Source: a virus. From it: a stretch of 64,000 nt of DNA. The position numbers and the translations under genes were made by a program. Under the pieces are notes generated by a model, which was not told where the DNA came from, did no database searches, and worked only from the letters and a program-made list of their open reading frames with translations. Of the stretch, positions 32,834 through 40,343 are shown one piece after another; the first letter of the stretch is position 1, and each line of letters begins with the position of its first letter. The stretch covers positions 1 through 64,000 of IMG/VR virus record IMGVR_UViG_3300031788_000002. One strand, written 5' to 3'.

Positions 32834-33349
32834 GTGAAAAACGATCGCCTTGCCAACACCGTGCTGTACATGCTTCGCGCGTGTCCAGACGCCGGCCTCA
32901 CCAAGCTTCTCAAACTGCTCTACTTTGCCGACTACGAGCACTACCGTGAGCACCTGACCACCATCACTGGTGCCACCTATGTGGCGCTTGCGCGCGGTCC
33001 TGTCCTCGACAACTATGAGGAACACTTCGGGTCGCTTGAGAGTCGTGGGATCATGGCCTCCAGGGAGCCCAACATGGAGGCATTCAGCGACGCTGAACTT
33101 GAGACGCTCAGCGCCGTGGTCCTAAAGTATGGCGGACTGACTGGACGAGCGCTCAGTAACATGACCCACGAAGAAGCTCTTCCATGGTCCTACGCGTGGG
33201 ATCCGGAGGCTCCGGGGAATGTGATCCCACCGTCCTTGTTTCGTTGGCTTGAAAACATGCCCAATGAACAAGACGTCGCTACTGCTAGGGCGCGCACTCA
33301 AGCAGCATTTACTCGACCCGACCCAGGCGCGCCGCCACCTGAGTCCTAA
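32834..33349 (+). CDS. Panacea (DUF4065/SocA-like) antitoxin-type protein
   Basis: The 171-residue protein has the typical start of the family (RLANTVLYML, LTKLLKLLYFADYEHY), a YVALARGPVLDNYEE segment and the helical C-terminal half. Panacea proteins act as antitoxins for varied toxins and as protease adaptors. GTG 32834 follows GAGGAAG and fits the domain edge; ATG 32753 lies in a leaderless context and adds 27 residues. No obvious toxin is adjacent; the divergent gene is the only candidate. Confidence 0.85.
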   Translation: MKNDRLANTVLYMLRACPDAGLTKLLKLLYFADYEHYREHLTTITGATYVALARGPVLDNYEEHFGSLESRGIMASREPNMEAFSDAELETLSAVVLKYGGLTGRALSNMTHEEALPWSYAWDPEAPGNVIPPSLFRWLENMPNEQDVATARARTQAAFTRPDPGAPPPES

Positions 33350-33468
33350 AACTCTGCGACGTATTGGCTCGCACCTCGGCTCTCAGTAGCAGCCATCAAT
33401 AAGAACCTCAGCAGCCAGGTGAGGTACGCCTTGCCGTCGTCGCTGGGGGGCATGCGGGGCGGCGTCAC
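33346..33468 (-). CDS. Small coupled protein (40 aa)
   Basis: GTG 33468 overlaps the TGA of the upstream gene (GTGA) behind GAGGAGG. The product has a short hydrophobic segment (YLTWLLRFLLMAA). It is the last gene of the minus-strand operon and overlaps the Panacea gene tail-to-tail by 4 nt. Confidence 0.55.
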   Translation of the reverse strand: MTPPRMPPSDDGKAYLTWLLRFLLMAATESRGASQYVAEF

Positions 33469-34088
33469 TGCCTCCTCGTGACGAGCCCGTTGCGCAGCAT
33501 GGCAGCGTCGGCCGCGAGCTTGGCGTCGGAGAGGCGGCGAAGCTCGGGGGTGCTCATCCCGCGAGCGTCGTAGCGGGCGTCACCGGCGGCCTTGCCGAAC
33601 AGGCGGCGAAGCTCGGCGGAGTAGGCGTCGTCGGCAGCGTAAGCGGCGGCGGAGTTCGTTGCGCTGGTGTTCGTGGTCGGCGTCGACAACGCCTCGCTCG
33701 GTGTGGCCTCCGTAGCGGCTCCCGCGAGCTGCAACAGTAGCTCGCCTGCGTCGCGAGCCTGGGCCGCGCTGAGGTAGGTCGAGATTCCACTCCCCTGGTC
33801 GTCCTTGCAGGTGACCATCGCCACCCACTCATCTCCGTCCGTCGGCTCGATCACGAACGAACACCAGTCTTCGTCCTCGTATTTTGCGATTAGACTCCGT
33901 TTTCGGTGCCGTGCGACAGGCGCCACAGGCGCCGGCAGCGAATCCTCGTGCGCCTGTTCAAGGATGGCGTCGACGAGGGCGAGGAGCACAGAGAGGCCGC
34001 GCTCGTCGAACCTCGCTTCGAGCGCAAACCGACTACTGAGGAAGCTCAAACACGCCTTAGCAGCGCCTTCGATATTAGATCTAGACAT
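33465..34088 (-). CDS. Uncharacterised protein
   Basis: The 207-residue protein has a GGAGG SD just before ATG 34088/34091. A helical N-terminus and a beta-type middle (WCSFVIEPTDGDEWVAMVTC) precede an Ala/Thr/Ser-rich linker and a charged helical end. No family recognised. It belongs to the minus-strand operon that includes the pentapeptide-repeat gene. Confidence 0.7.
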   Translation of the reverse strand: MSRSNIEGAAKACLSFLSSRFALEARFDERGLSVLLALVDAILEQAHEDSLPAPVAPVARHRKRSLIAKYEDEDWCSFVIEPTDGDEWVAMVTCKDDQGSGISTYLSAAQARDAGELLLQLAGAATEATPSEALSTPTTNTSATNSAAAYAADDAYSAELRRLFGKAAGDARYDARGMSTPELRRLSDAKLAADAAMLRNGLVTRRQ

Positions 34089-34102
34089 CATGCCTCCAAG
34101 CG

Positions 34103-34204
34103 TCACCAAGACGCGGCAAGGTACCCTACCCCCACCTCTGAACGATCCACCACCGCAGCAACAGGATGCGCGACGCGCACGTCGAGCACGGTATCATCGG
34201 TCAC
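34103..34204 (-). CDS. Small coupled protein (33 aa)
   Basis: GTG 34204 shares a base with the TAG of the pentapeptide gene and has a strong AGGAGGT SD. The Val-rich product (VLDVRVAHPVAAVVDRSEV) has no known family. The SD and overlap support expression. Confidence 0.5.
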   Translation of the reverse strand: MTDDTVLDVRVAHPVAAVVDRSEVGVGYLAASW

Positions 34205-35205
34205 TACGTACCTCCTGAGCCGACGCATCGCGAGCGCCCTTCTTTGTCGGCCCATCGGCCGGGGAGCGCGGCGTCGGTAGTGTACTTAACCGCGCCGCGC
34301 AGGTCCGCGCCGCTCATGTCCGCTCCGCTCAGGTCCGCGTGGCTCAGGTCCGCCTCGTACATGTTCGCGCGGCTCAGGTCCGCCTCGTACATGTCCGCGC
34401 CGCTCAGGTCCGCGCCGCTCATGTCCGCTCCGCGCATGTCCGCTCCGCTCAGGTCCGCGTAGCGCATGTGCGCGCCGCTCAGGTTCGCGTAGCGCATGTT
34501 CGCGTCGCACATGTCCGCGTAGCGCATGTTCGCGTCGCTCATGTCCGCTCCGCTCAGGTCCGCGTGGCACAGATCCGCTCCGCGCAGGTCCGCGTAGCGC
34601 ATGTTCGCGCCGCGCAGGTTCGCGCCGCTCAGGTCCGCGTGGCTCAGGTCCGCGCGGCTCAGTTTCGCTCCGCTCAGGTTCGCGCCGCTCAGGTCCGCGT
34701 AGCGCATGTGCGTGCCGCGCAGGTCCGCGTAGCGCATGTGCGCGCCGCGCAGGTTCGCGTGGCTCAGGTCCGCGTGGCTCATGTCCGCGCGGCTCAGTTT
34801 CGCTCCGCTCAGGTCCGCGCCGCTCATGTCCGCTCCGCGCATGTCCGCGCGGCTCAGGTCCGCGCCGCTCATGTCCGCTCCGCGCATGTTCGCGTGGCAC
34901 AGATCCGCTCCGCTCATGTCCGCTCCGCGCATGTTCGCGTGGCACAGGTCCGCGCCGCTCAGGTCCGCGCCGCTCAGGTCCGCGCGGCTCAGGTCCGCGC
35001 GGCTCAGGTCCGCGCGGGGGATTAGCCCCGCGCCCACCAGCCACGCCGCAAACGAGCCCTGCCACGCAGCCAACCAGATCGAGTGTAGTGGCGTCCATGC
35101 GACCGAGAGCGACCCCGACGGGGCCCACTGGTCAAACAGCGCCAGACCGGCGCTGCAGGCGCGAGCACGCACGAGATCGGCGCGGCTCAGCGTTACCGAG
35201 ATCAC
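34204..35205 (-). CDS. Pentapeptide-repeat protein
   Basis: The protein has 333 residues, with GTG start and GGAGGT SD. Residues 1-60 form a Trp-rich cap. About residues 63-313 are uninterrupted A(D/N)(L/M)xx pentapeptides (RADLS, GADMS and variants), which fold into a right-handed quadrilateral beta-helix. Family members include DNA-mimicking gyrase inhibitors and protectors, but most are uncharacterised. The DNA is a 15-bp repeat array, so shadow ORFs run on both strands. Confidence 0.9.
   Translation of the reverse strand: MISVTLSRADLVRARACSAGLALFDQWAPSGSLSVAWTPLHSIWLAAWQGSFAAWLVGAGLIPRADLSRADLSRADLSGADLSGADLCHANMRGADMSGADLCHANMRGADMSGADLSRADMRGADMSGADLSGAKLSRADMSHADLSHANLRGAHMRYADLRGTHMRYADLSGANLSGAKLSRADLSHADLSGANLRGANMRYADLRGADLCHADLSGADMSDANMRYADMCDANMRYANLSGAHMRYADLSGADMRGADMSGADLSGADMYEADLSRANMYEADLSHADLSGADMSGADLRGAVKYTTDAALPGRWADKEGRSRCVGSGGT
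34300..35025. repeat. 15-bp repeat array encoding pentapeptides
   Basis: Roughly fifty imperfect 15-bp units with a GCTCAGGTCCGC-type core. It is prone to slippage and recombination. Confidence 0.9.
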
Positions 35206-35390
35206 GCCCGCACCTCCCCCGCCGACCTGGCGCGCTCGCCGGCGCGGAGCAGTCGGCGCAGGGCGATTGCCTGCCTGCGCGCTCGGGTGCGATCCCGTAG
35301 CGCCTCGATCTCCGCGGCCTGCACCTCGAGTCGGCGCAGGGTCTGTTCTCGGTAGAGCGCATCAAGCTCTGCGGCGAGCGTGGGGCTCAT
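35202..35390 (-). CDS. Small coiled-coil protein
   Basis: The 62-residue protein is one long charged helix (LEVQAAEIEALRDRTRARR). It is coupled to both neighbours by 3-4-nt overlaps. Confidence 0.65.
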   Translation of the reverse strand: MSPTLAAELDALYREQTLRRLEVQAAEIEALRDRTRARRQAIALRRLLRAGERARSAGEVRA

Positions 35391-35440
35391 GTCGACCCCC
35401 GCAGGCTCGACAGGTTTGCGTTGACTTTTAGGCTGTTCAT
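35387..35440 (-). CDS. 17-aa peptide gene
   Basis: MNSLKVNANLSSLRGST lies behind an AAAGGAG SD with 7-nt spacing, and its stop overlaps the next ATG (ATGA). It is probably a coupling or leader peptide. Confidence 0.5.
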   Translation of the reverse strand: MNSLKVNANLSSLRGST

Positions 35441-35463
35441 CGTCGTTCTCCTTTGGTCAGCTC

Positions 35464-35748
35464 TTACTGACCCTTGTACGTGACCCGGCGCACCACCGTG
35501 AAGGTCGGTCCCGTGCGATGCGCCGAGGCGCGCCCGACGACCACGTATTCCGTGGCGGGGTAAGGCCACGTCGCGAGGGGGCCCGAGGGATCCGCGTTCG
35601 GCGTACCGGCGATCTCGACGTCTGGCCCGAAGCGCTTACGGGCCGCGTCGAGGATGTCGGGTAGAAGGTGCGTGGCGTAAGCGATTCGAAGCAAGGTGGC
35701 GGGCGTGTTGCTGGGCTTCGAGGTCGTGCAGGTGCTATTCGTGTTCAT
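35464..35748 (-). CDS. Uncharacterised small protein
   Basis: The 94-residue protein has GGAG 8 nt before its ATG. It is Thr/Pro-rich with a beta-type end (YVVVGRASAHRTGPTFTVV). No family recognised. Confidence 0.65.
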   Translation of the reverse strand: MNTNSTCTTSKPSNTPATLLRIAYATHLLPDILDAARKRFGPDVEIAGTPNADPSGPLATWPYPATEYVVVGRASAHRTGPTFTVVRRVTYKGQ

Positions 35749-35834
35749 GGGTGGACTCCGGTTGATCGGTGTGCGCCAAGAGCCTTGGCGGCGACTGCAA
35801 TCGCTACCAGGGCTCGACTTTGTTGTGAGCGTAA

Positions 35835-35963
35835 TTACGCCTTGCGAGGCGTCTTGGTTCCTTTCTTTGCCTTCGGAGCAGGCGCCTCGGAGGCGTCGCC
35901 GCGTCGGAGCGCGAGGCGCAGATAGCGCGTCGTCGCGCGTTCGGAGAGGCTGCGGCGCGGCAT
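35835..35963 (-). CDS. Small very basic protein (42 aa)
   Basis: GGGAGGG lies before ATG 35963, 4 nt after the upstream stop. The tail is Lys/Ala/Pro-rich (APAPKAKKGTKTPRKA), histone-like in composition, so nucleic-acid binding is plausible. Confidence 0.55.
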   Translation of the reverse strand: MPRRSLSERATTRYLRLALRRGDASEAPAPKAKKGTKTPRKA

Positions 35964-35967
35964 GCGC

Positions 35968-36435
35968 TCAGCCCTCCCGCACGACGCGACCGCTACGCCC
36001 GTCGTTGGAGAGCTGCACATGGTGTCCGCGCGTGCAGACGCGGTAGCCGGGCACGTAGCCGGCCTCGTACCAGACGAGCGCGCGACCGCAGCGCGGCGCG
36101 GGGCACCGGCACCACGCGCCACGCTCGTACCAGGCGATCGCAGCACCTTCGGGCCACTCGCCGGGGTATTCCGGCTCGATGGCCAGGCGAAGCCCGAGCT
36201 GTTGCGTGGCCCCCCGTCCGATGCGCACGATCGCGAGCCCGCGCGGCACGGTGCCCTGGAGAGTGACCGTCCAGATCGGGCCGTCGGGGGTATGGGTCGG
36301 CGCGGCGACGTTGCCCGCGCCCTCCAGCGCCTCTCGGACGGGGACCGTGAGGCGCATCTGCTCGTAGACGGGAGGCATGATGCGGAGGCCCTCGGCGCGG
36401 CGGATTCGCGGGCTCACGACGGTGCGCAGCTTCAT
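35968..36435 (-). CDS. Uncharacterised protein with Cys/His site
   Basis: The 155-residue protein is coupled to the lipoprotein gene by ATGA. A beta-rich domain is followed by CRCPAPRCGRALVWYEAG and VCTRGHH, a likely zinc site. No family recognised. Confidence 0.65.
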   Translation of the reverse strand: MKLRTVVSPRIRRAEGLRIMPPVYEQMRLTVPVREALEGAGNVAAPTHTPDGPIWTVTLQGTVPRGLAIVRIGRGATQQLGLRLAIEPEYPGEWPEGAAIAWYERGAWCRCPAPRCGRALVWYEAGYVPGYRVCTRGHHVQLSNDGRSGRVVREG

Positions 36436-37202
36436 GGCGTAACTCCCGTCAACACGGCGCAGAGATGGCTGGTTCCCTGCCATGCGCTGATGAGGCAGAC
36501 CGAACCCATCGGGCAATCGCTGCTGGTGGTGCACGCGGCGTTGCTGAGGGGCGTCGCGCCCGAAGCGCAGACCGAGACGTAGACCTGCTGCGCGCAGCCG
36601 GCGCCGGTGTTGAGGTCCGCATAGAGATAGCACCAGGGGCTCAGCGCATTGGGGCACTCGCCCGTTTGGTTTTGATTCAGGGGGTTACAGGCCGTGAACT
36701 GCTCGATGTAACCGCCGTCGACGCAGGGGCTGATCCCGGCATCTCCCGCATCGGCGGGCGGGTCCGTTGGCCCGGCATCGCTGGGGGTTGCGCCCGAGCT
36801 ACTGGAAGAGCTGCTGACCATCGTTGTGGTTACCTCTGAGGATGAAGAGCTCGAGGACGATGGCACGCTAGCGCCCGAAGATGAGCTCGAAGCGTTCGCG
36901 GCAGAGCTCGATGATGAACTCGAAGGATCTGCGCCGTTGAGGCAGACCGCGTTGAGCACGCAGTGCAGCAAGGGATTGCAGGTGTTGTCGCTGAAGCAGG
37001 GACAGCCTGCCGTTCCGGGCGAACAGAGAACCACGCTGTGAGTACTCGAAGAGGTGGTGGGCGCGTGGGTCGACGTGGGCGTGTCCACGCCGCCACCGCT
37101 TCCCGTGATCACGCCCCCGCCACAGGCGGTAAGCGCCAAAACGAGCAGAGCTGTAATGGCCACGAGGCCGGCAAGGGGAAGGGAGAGCATCATGTTTTTC
37201 AT
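36432..37202 (-). CDS. Secreted lipoprotein with Ser-rich linkers and Cys-rich modules
   Basis: The 256-residue protein has GGAGG 8 nt before ATG 37202 and a class A promoter. Signal peptide and lipobox (LALTAC) are clear. Mature parts: a CPCFSDNTCNPLLHCV Cys-rich module, long Ser runs with Ala/Asn, then a second Cys-rich domain (CTTSSDCPMGSVC). Poly-Ser linkers plus such modules are typical of myxobacterial secreted lipoproteins. It may alter the host surface or exclude superinfection (inference). Confidence 0.8.
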   Translation of the reverse strand: MKNMMLSLPLAGLVAITALLVLALTACGGGVITGSGGGVDTPTSTHAPTTSSSTHSVVLCSPGTAGCPCFSDNTCNPLLHCVLNAVCLNGADPSSSSSSSAANASSSSSGASVPSSSSSSSSEVTTTMVSSSSSSSGATPSDAGPTDPPADAGDAGISPCVDGGYIEQFTACNPLNQNQTGECPNALSPWCYLYADLNTGAGCAQQVYVSVCASGATPLSNAACTTSSDCPMGSVCLISAWQGTSHLCAVLTGVTP

Positions 37203-37221
37203 TGGGTGTTCCTCCGTGTTC

Positions 37222-37229
37222 GTTGTGCC
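37222..37229 (-). promoter_or_regulatory. Class A promoter element GGCACAAC
   Basis: Minus-strand GGCACAACGAACACGGAGG lies 19 nt before ATG 37202. It probably drives the operon down to about 33.3 kb. Confidence 0.5.
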
Positions 37230-37296
37230 TGGAAAGCCCCGGGAATTATGGGAATCGCTAAAGTGGAACGGGTTATCGACGGACAAGACGTTCATA

Positions 37297-37333
37297 AAGC
37301 ATACGCGTCCGCAGCGCGCAGACGCGTATGCTT
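37297..37333 (-). terminator. Terminator-like perfect hairpin
   Basis: A 13-bp perfect stem (AAGCATACGCGTC with GACGCGTATGCTT) with an 11-nt loop follows the gene ending at 37367. The T-tail is poor. Confidence 0.55.
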
Positions 37334-37366
37334 CACCGCTTGCTGGCCTACCGACAGGGTGCGCTT

Positions 37367-37849
37367 TTACTTTGTAGCGTCATCCCATGAAAGGAAGGAG
37401 TGCGGACGGTGGCCCGTGGCAAGGGCAGCGTCTACTTGAACGCGTTGAACGATCTCGTGGGCTTGCTCCATAACGCGGTCGACCTTGCGCCGACACCGTT
37501 GCCTTTCTTCATCGTCGTAATCCCGCCGCTTGCGCTTCGCCGTAAGCATTTCCCAGGGCGTGACCTCAAACGACACCGGCGGAGCGCGAAATGGTCCTTC
37601 TTCGGCCTCTACGGCCGCGCGAATGTCCGCTTCCATTAGAGTGAGTTCGCGCAGCCCGTACAGCGTTCTTTCGGTATCCCAGCGGGTCTTGAACTCTTCT
37701 TTTCGTCGCGCTTGGTACACGCAGTACGTGCCACCGCGCAGCTCATTCAAGCAGGTACGGCAGCAAGGAGCTTGCCCAAGCACCAGGCTCTGGTGAGATG
37801 CCCCGTGGTGCGAATCGCTGTTCGGCCACAGGAGCAACGGCACAGCCAA
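37367..37849 (-). CDS. C-terminal part of a frameshifted zinc protein
   Basis: The frame has no good start (TTG 37849, no SD). It holds APCCRTCLNELRGGTYC and a charged helical tail. The upstream frame lacks exactly this second Cys pair, so both parts likely form one protein (37367-37950) broken by a -1 shift near 37790. Confidence 0.55.
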   Translation of the reverse strand: MAVPLLLWPNSDSHHGASHQSLVLGQAPCCRTCLNELRGGTYCVYQARRKEEFKTRWDTERTLYGLRELTLMEADIRAAVEAEEGPFRAPPVSFEVTPWEMLTAKRKRRDYDDEERQRCRRKVDRVMEQAHEIVQRVQVDAALATGHRPHSFLSWDDATK

Positions 37850-37950
37850 CGGCGGCTTCCAGTGACCTCATCACGCTCTGACAACAGCATTTCTACCGTT
37901 AAATCGCCGTACGTTCGACCACGTAGATCCGCCGTGTTGCTTATTCTCAT
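37747..37950 (-). CDS. N-terminal part of a frameshifted zinc protein
   Basis: ATG 37950 has GGAG 8 nt upstream. RGRTYGDLTVEML followed by WLCRCSCGRTAI matches a phage family of small zinc-binding proteins (GxRFGxLTV, then CxCxCG) whose C-terminus should carry another Cys pair. Here the frame ends early; the missing part is in the downstream frame. Confidence 0.6.
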   Translation of the reverse strand: MRISNTADLRGRTYGDLTVEMLLSERDEVTGSRRWLCRCSCGRTAIRTTGHLTRAWCLGKLLAAVPA

Positions 37951-37960
37951 TCCTCGGTCT

Positions 37961-38000
37961 CCAAAAAGAAACGCCGCCAAGGGCGAACTCCCGACGGCGT
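37961..38000 (-). terminator. Minus-strand terminator
   Basis: ACGCCG pairs with CGGCGT, followed on the minus strand by TTCTTTTTGG, after the lipoprotein gene at 38023. Confidence 0.6.
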
Positions 38001-38022
38001 TGGATTGAAACGTGTTGGTTGA

Positions 38023-38526
38023 CTACTTCGTGTGGCCGACGTGCTTCATAACGGTGAGCGCGCTGTTCATCTCGGCAAAGCCCGAGTACGCCACCGTCTT
38101 CTGCAAGTTCCCCGCGGCGAGCTGCTGAGTCTTGAAGCTGTTGACCAGGGTGACGAGATCGGTCGCCGCATTGCTGACGGCCTGAACCAGCGCGGCGAAG
38201 GTGGGAAGGGGGTTTTGGGCATCGATGGCGATCTGTACCCCGTCGGCGAGCAGGGCCAAGGTATCATTGACCTTGGCGACTGCAGCCGTGTACGCCGCCG
38301 TGATCTGCACTTGGGTGGCGACGGGCAGGGATCCCTCGATAGACTGAAAGGCCACTTCGGCGTCGAGTAGAACAACCTGGACGATCTGGTCAAACGCCTG
38401 AACTCCCGCGACCGGGTTCGACTGGAAATTCTGCCACCAGGTCGCGGGCGAGGGGCAGCCCGTGCAGCACACCGCGCAGATTCCGACCATCATGGACAAC
38501 AGCGTCACCGAAATACGTTTCTTCAT
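38023..38526 (-). CDS. Helical lipoprotein
   Basis: The 167-residue protein follows AAAGGAG. It has a signal peptide with lipobox (VCCTGC), then a long helical periplasmic domain rich in Ala/Val/Gln. No family recognised. It could be an o-spanin-like or surface-exclusion protein, but no partner is seen. Confidence 0.75.
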   Translation of the reverse strand: MKKRISVTLLSMMVGICAVCCTGCPSPATWWQNFQSNPVAGVQAFDQIVQVVLLDAEVAFQSIEGSLPVATQVQITAAYTAAVAKVNDTLALLADGVQIAIDAQNPLPTFAALVQAVSNAATDLVTLVNSFKTQQLAAGNLQKTVAYSGFAEMNSALTVMKHVGHTK

Positions 38527-38580
38527 CAGTTTCTCCTTTGGGATGAGCGCTTCGTACATACGCCGGATCACTTCCAGACG

Positions 38581-38784
38581 TCAAACGGGTAGCGGAGGCG
38601 CTTCCCGCGTCTTCTCGGGAGTGATCCTAAAGGCGTGGATAGGGCACTCACTTTTGATGACGTCGTGACACGTGCAGCGGCGGGAGGCGACCATGTTGCA
38701 TTTGATGCAGCGGCCTTGTTGCCGACCCCCGACCATACCGAACTCAAGGACGTCGCTATGGCAGAGAAAGCAATGCCATTTCAT
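38581..38784 (-). CDS. Mini zinc protein, paralogue 1
   Basis: The 67-residue protein follows AGGAG. WHCFLC, GRCIKC, RCTCHDV and ECPIH give a dense Cys/His set for one or two zinc ions. It is clearly homologous to the adjacent gene, which it overlaps by 1 nt. Confidence 0.75.
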   Translation of the reverse strand: MKWHCFLCHSDVLEFGMVGGRQQGRCIKCNMVASRRCTCHDVIKSECPIHAFRITPEKTREAPPLPV

Positions 38785-38975
38785 CAGACCATCTCCTGGG
38801 TTTCTTCACCATCTTCGGCTTGCCCATGGATAGGGCACTCGTTTTGAGAAACGTCGTGGCAGGCACAGCCGCGGGAGCATGTCATGCCGCAACGTGTACA
38901 ACGCCCGTGTTGGCGCTGACCAAGAATCCTGCGGGACTCCACGCGCCCTTCACACAAAAGGCAGAACCAGTGCAT
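38784..38975 (-). CDS. Mini zinc protein, paralogue 2
   Basis: The 63-residue protein has WFCLLC, GRCTRC, GCACHDV and ECPIH in the same order as its neighbour. ATG 38975 is chosen by that alignment; the open frame extends upstream. The tail is acidic. Confidence 0.7.
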   Translation of the reverse strand: MHWFCLLCEGRVESRRILGQRQHGRCTRCGMTCSRGCACHDVSQNECPIHGQAEDGEETQEMV

Positions 38976-38976
38976 G

Positions 38977-39288
38977 CTAGGGGACCTTCTTTCCTTGAAC
39001 GATGAACCCCGCGTCTTCGGGAACAGTGAGCTGATGCGTTGTTCCCTGAAACGTGAGGGTGACGTTGGCGCTACCGGCCATCGCTCTAATGTCGATAGTG
39101 GGCGTTTTGATGGCAATGTATCTGGCGGAATGCCTGAAAACAATCAAGGTGCCATGGTCGTTGAAGCGTACGCCGGCGAAGTAGGCGGTCGCCATCAACA
39201 ACGAGAAAGTGTTGGCACCAAGAAGGGGGGCGAAGCGGCGACGGTAAAGCGCTACACGCCGCATATGGTCGCATTGACGGCAGGCCAT
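38977..39288 (-). CDS. Uncharacterised protein
   Basis: The 103-residue protein starts 6 nt after a class B -10. A CRQCDHM segment lies at the N-terminus, then a beta-type domain (NVTLTFQGTTHQLTV). No family recognised. Confidence 0.65.
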   Translation of the reverse strand: MACRQCDHMRRVALYRRRFAPLLGANTFSLLMATAYFAGVRFNDHGTLIVFRHSARYIAIKTPTIDIRAMAGSANVTLTFQGTTHQLTVPEDAGFIVQGKKVP

Positions 39289-39294
39289 TGAAGA

Positions 39295-39300
39295 AGCCTA
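39295..39300 (-). promoter_or_regulatory. Class B -10 element, leaderless-type
   Basis: Minus-strand TAGGCT ends 6 nt before ATG 39288; its TAG is also the stop of the upstream gene. Confidence 0.4.
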
Positions 39301-40281
39301 CGAGGACTTCTTGGGCTGTGGGGTAACGTAGCCGCCGTGGATTGAGTTCGTGGGGATGTCAGGAAGCGGCTTCATGCGGCGGTGAAGCAGTGCTTGCAAA
39401 CCCTCTCGCGCCGCTTCTTTGAGCTCGGGGTAATCCTCGGCGCGTTCCGCTGCCGTGCCCTCGACTTTGATGATGACACTCTCCCCTGACAACGTGATTG
39501 TAGCCGAGCGCGTGTGCACATCGGCATACTCACGCTTTTCACAGGCGGACAGGCGCTCCATAATGCTCGTGGGTAGATCGTGTCGGTGTGCCATGACATG
39601 CGTCTCAAGTCGCTGAAGGCGTGCTTCCAGATCGCTAGACGGTACCTCGTGTGTTGCTGCCGAAGCGCTGGCGGGCGCCGGTTGCGCCTTTTCCAGCGCC
39701 GTACGGGGTGCAGACAGCTCTTCTGCAACTTCTTGAAAGATGGCCGGGGGTACATCGTTAGCGGAACGGTCCGCGTCGTCGTAGGCGTAGGTCCTATTCA
39801 CATTCTTTTTGGTGATGAGCTCCGCTTGGAGCAGGCACTTGTCGAGCTCCATGTGCAGAAAGCGTCGATGATGGCGTACGCGCGTGATCCAGGGTTCTCC
39901 CAGTGCACTGACGACTTGGGTGAGGCGCCGCCGGGCGCCTTGCACCGTAGTGGACCCATCTTTTCCGATGCACGCGAAGACGTCGATGATTGCCGCGGGC
40001 CATGCGCGGGGCCAGCTATACTTCGAAGGATAGCGGGCCGTGGGCCTACTACGCTTTTGAACTTCGTAGTAGTCCCGCAACCATGCCTTGAGCACGCTGA
40101 TGTTCTCAACAATGAGATGCAGGTCGTCGAGCGCTTTATCTGCTTCTTGCAGCGTGGCCCACTTCTCGCTGCGTACCATGTCTTGCCACGTCCTCGCTTT
40201 GTTGAGTTCCGTTGCAGACCACTCTTCTGCGTTTACGCCACTGGCGTTCGTTTTATTGTCCTTCGTGTGCTTGTCGCTCAT
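39298..40281 (-). CDS. Uncharacterised protein
   Basis: The 327-residue protein follows AAAGGA and a class A promoter. A helical N-terminal half (EEWSATELNKARTWQDMV), a linker rich in Ala/Pro/Ser near residue 205, a coiled segment (LEARLQRLETHV) and a beta-type C-terminus are visible. No family recognised. Confidence 0.75.
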   Translation of the reverse strand: MSDKHTKDNKTNASGVNAEEWSATELNKARTWQDMVRSEKWATLQEADKALDDLHLIVENISVLKAWLRDYYEVQKRSRPTARYPSKYSWPRAWPAAIIDVFACIGKDGSTTVQGARRRLTQVVSALGEPWITRVRHHRRFLHMELDKCLLQAELITKKNVNRTYAYDDADRSANDVPPAIFQEVAEELSAPRTALEKAQPAPASASAATHEVPSSDLEARLQRLETHVMAHRHDLPTSIMERLSACEKREYADVHTRSATITLSGESVIIKVEGTAAERAEDYPELKEAAREGLQALLHRRMKPLPDIPTNSIHGGYVTPQPKKSS

Positions 40282-40312
40282 GGTATTCCTTTAACAAGTG
40301 ATCCCCGTATTT

Positions 40313-40320
40313 GTTGTGCC
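40313..40320 (-). promoter_or_regulatory. Class A promoter element GGCACAAC
   Basis: Minus-strand GGCACAACAAATACGGGG lies 31 nt before ATG 40281 and diverges from the class B promoter at 40329. Confidence 0.5.
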
Positions 40321-40328
40321 ATGCACTG

Positions 40329-40337
40329 TGGTAATTT
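40329..40337 (+). promoter_or_regulatory. Class B extended -10, leaderless-type
   Basis: TGG-TAATTT ends 6 nt before ATG 40344; no SD is present. Confidence 0.45.
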
Positions 40338-40343
40338 TGTGGG

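Noticed and set aside
34286-35128. Other-frame ORFs with RGPE- or RSAQV-type repeats on both strands
   Set aside because: They are shadows of the 15-bp pentapeptide array; only the A(D/N)Lxx frame has a GGAGGT SD and a known fold.
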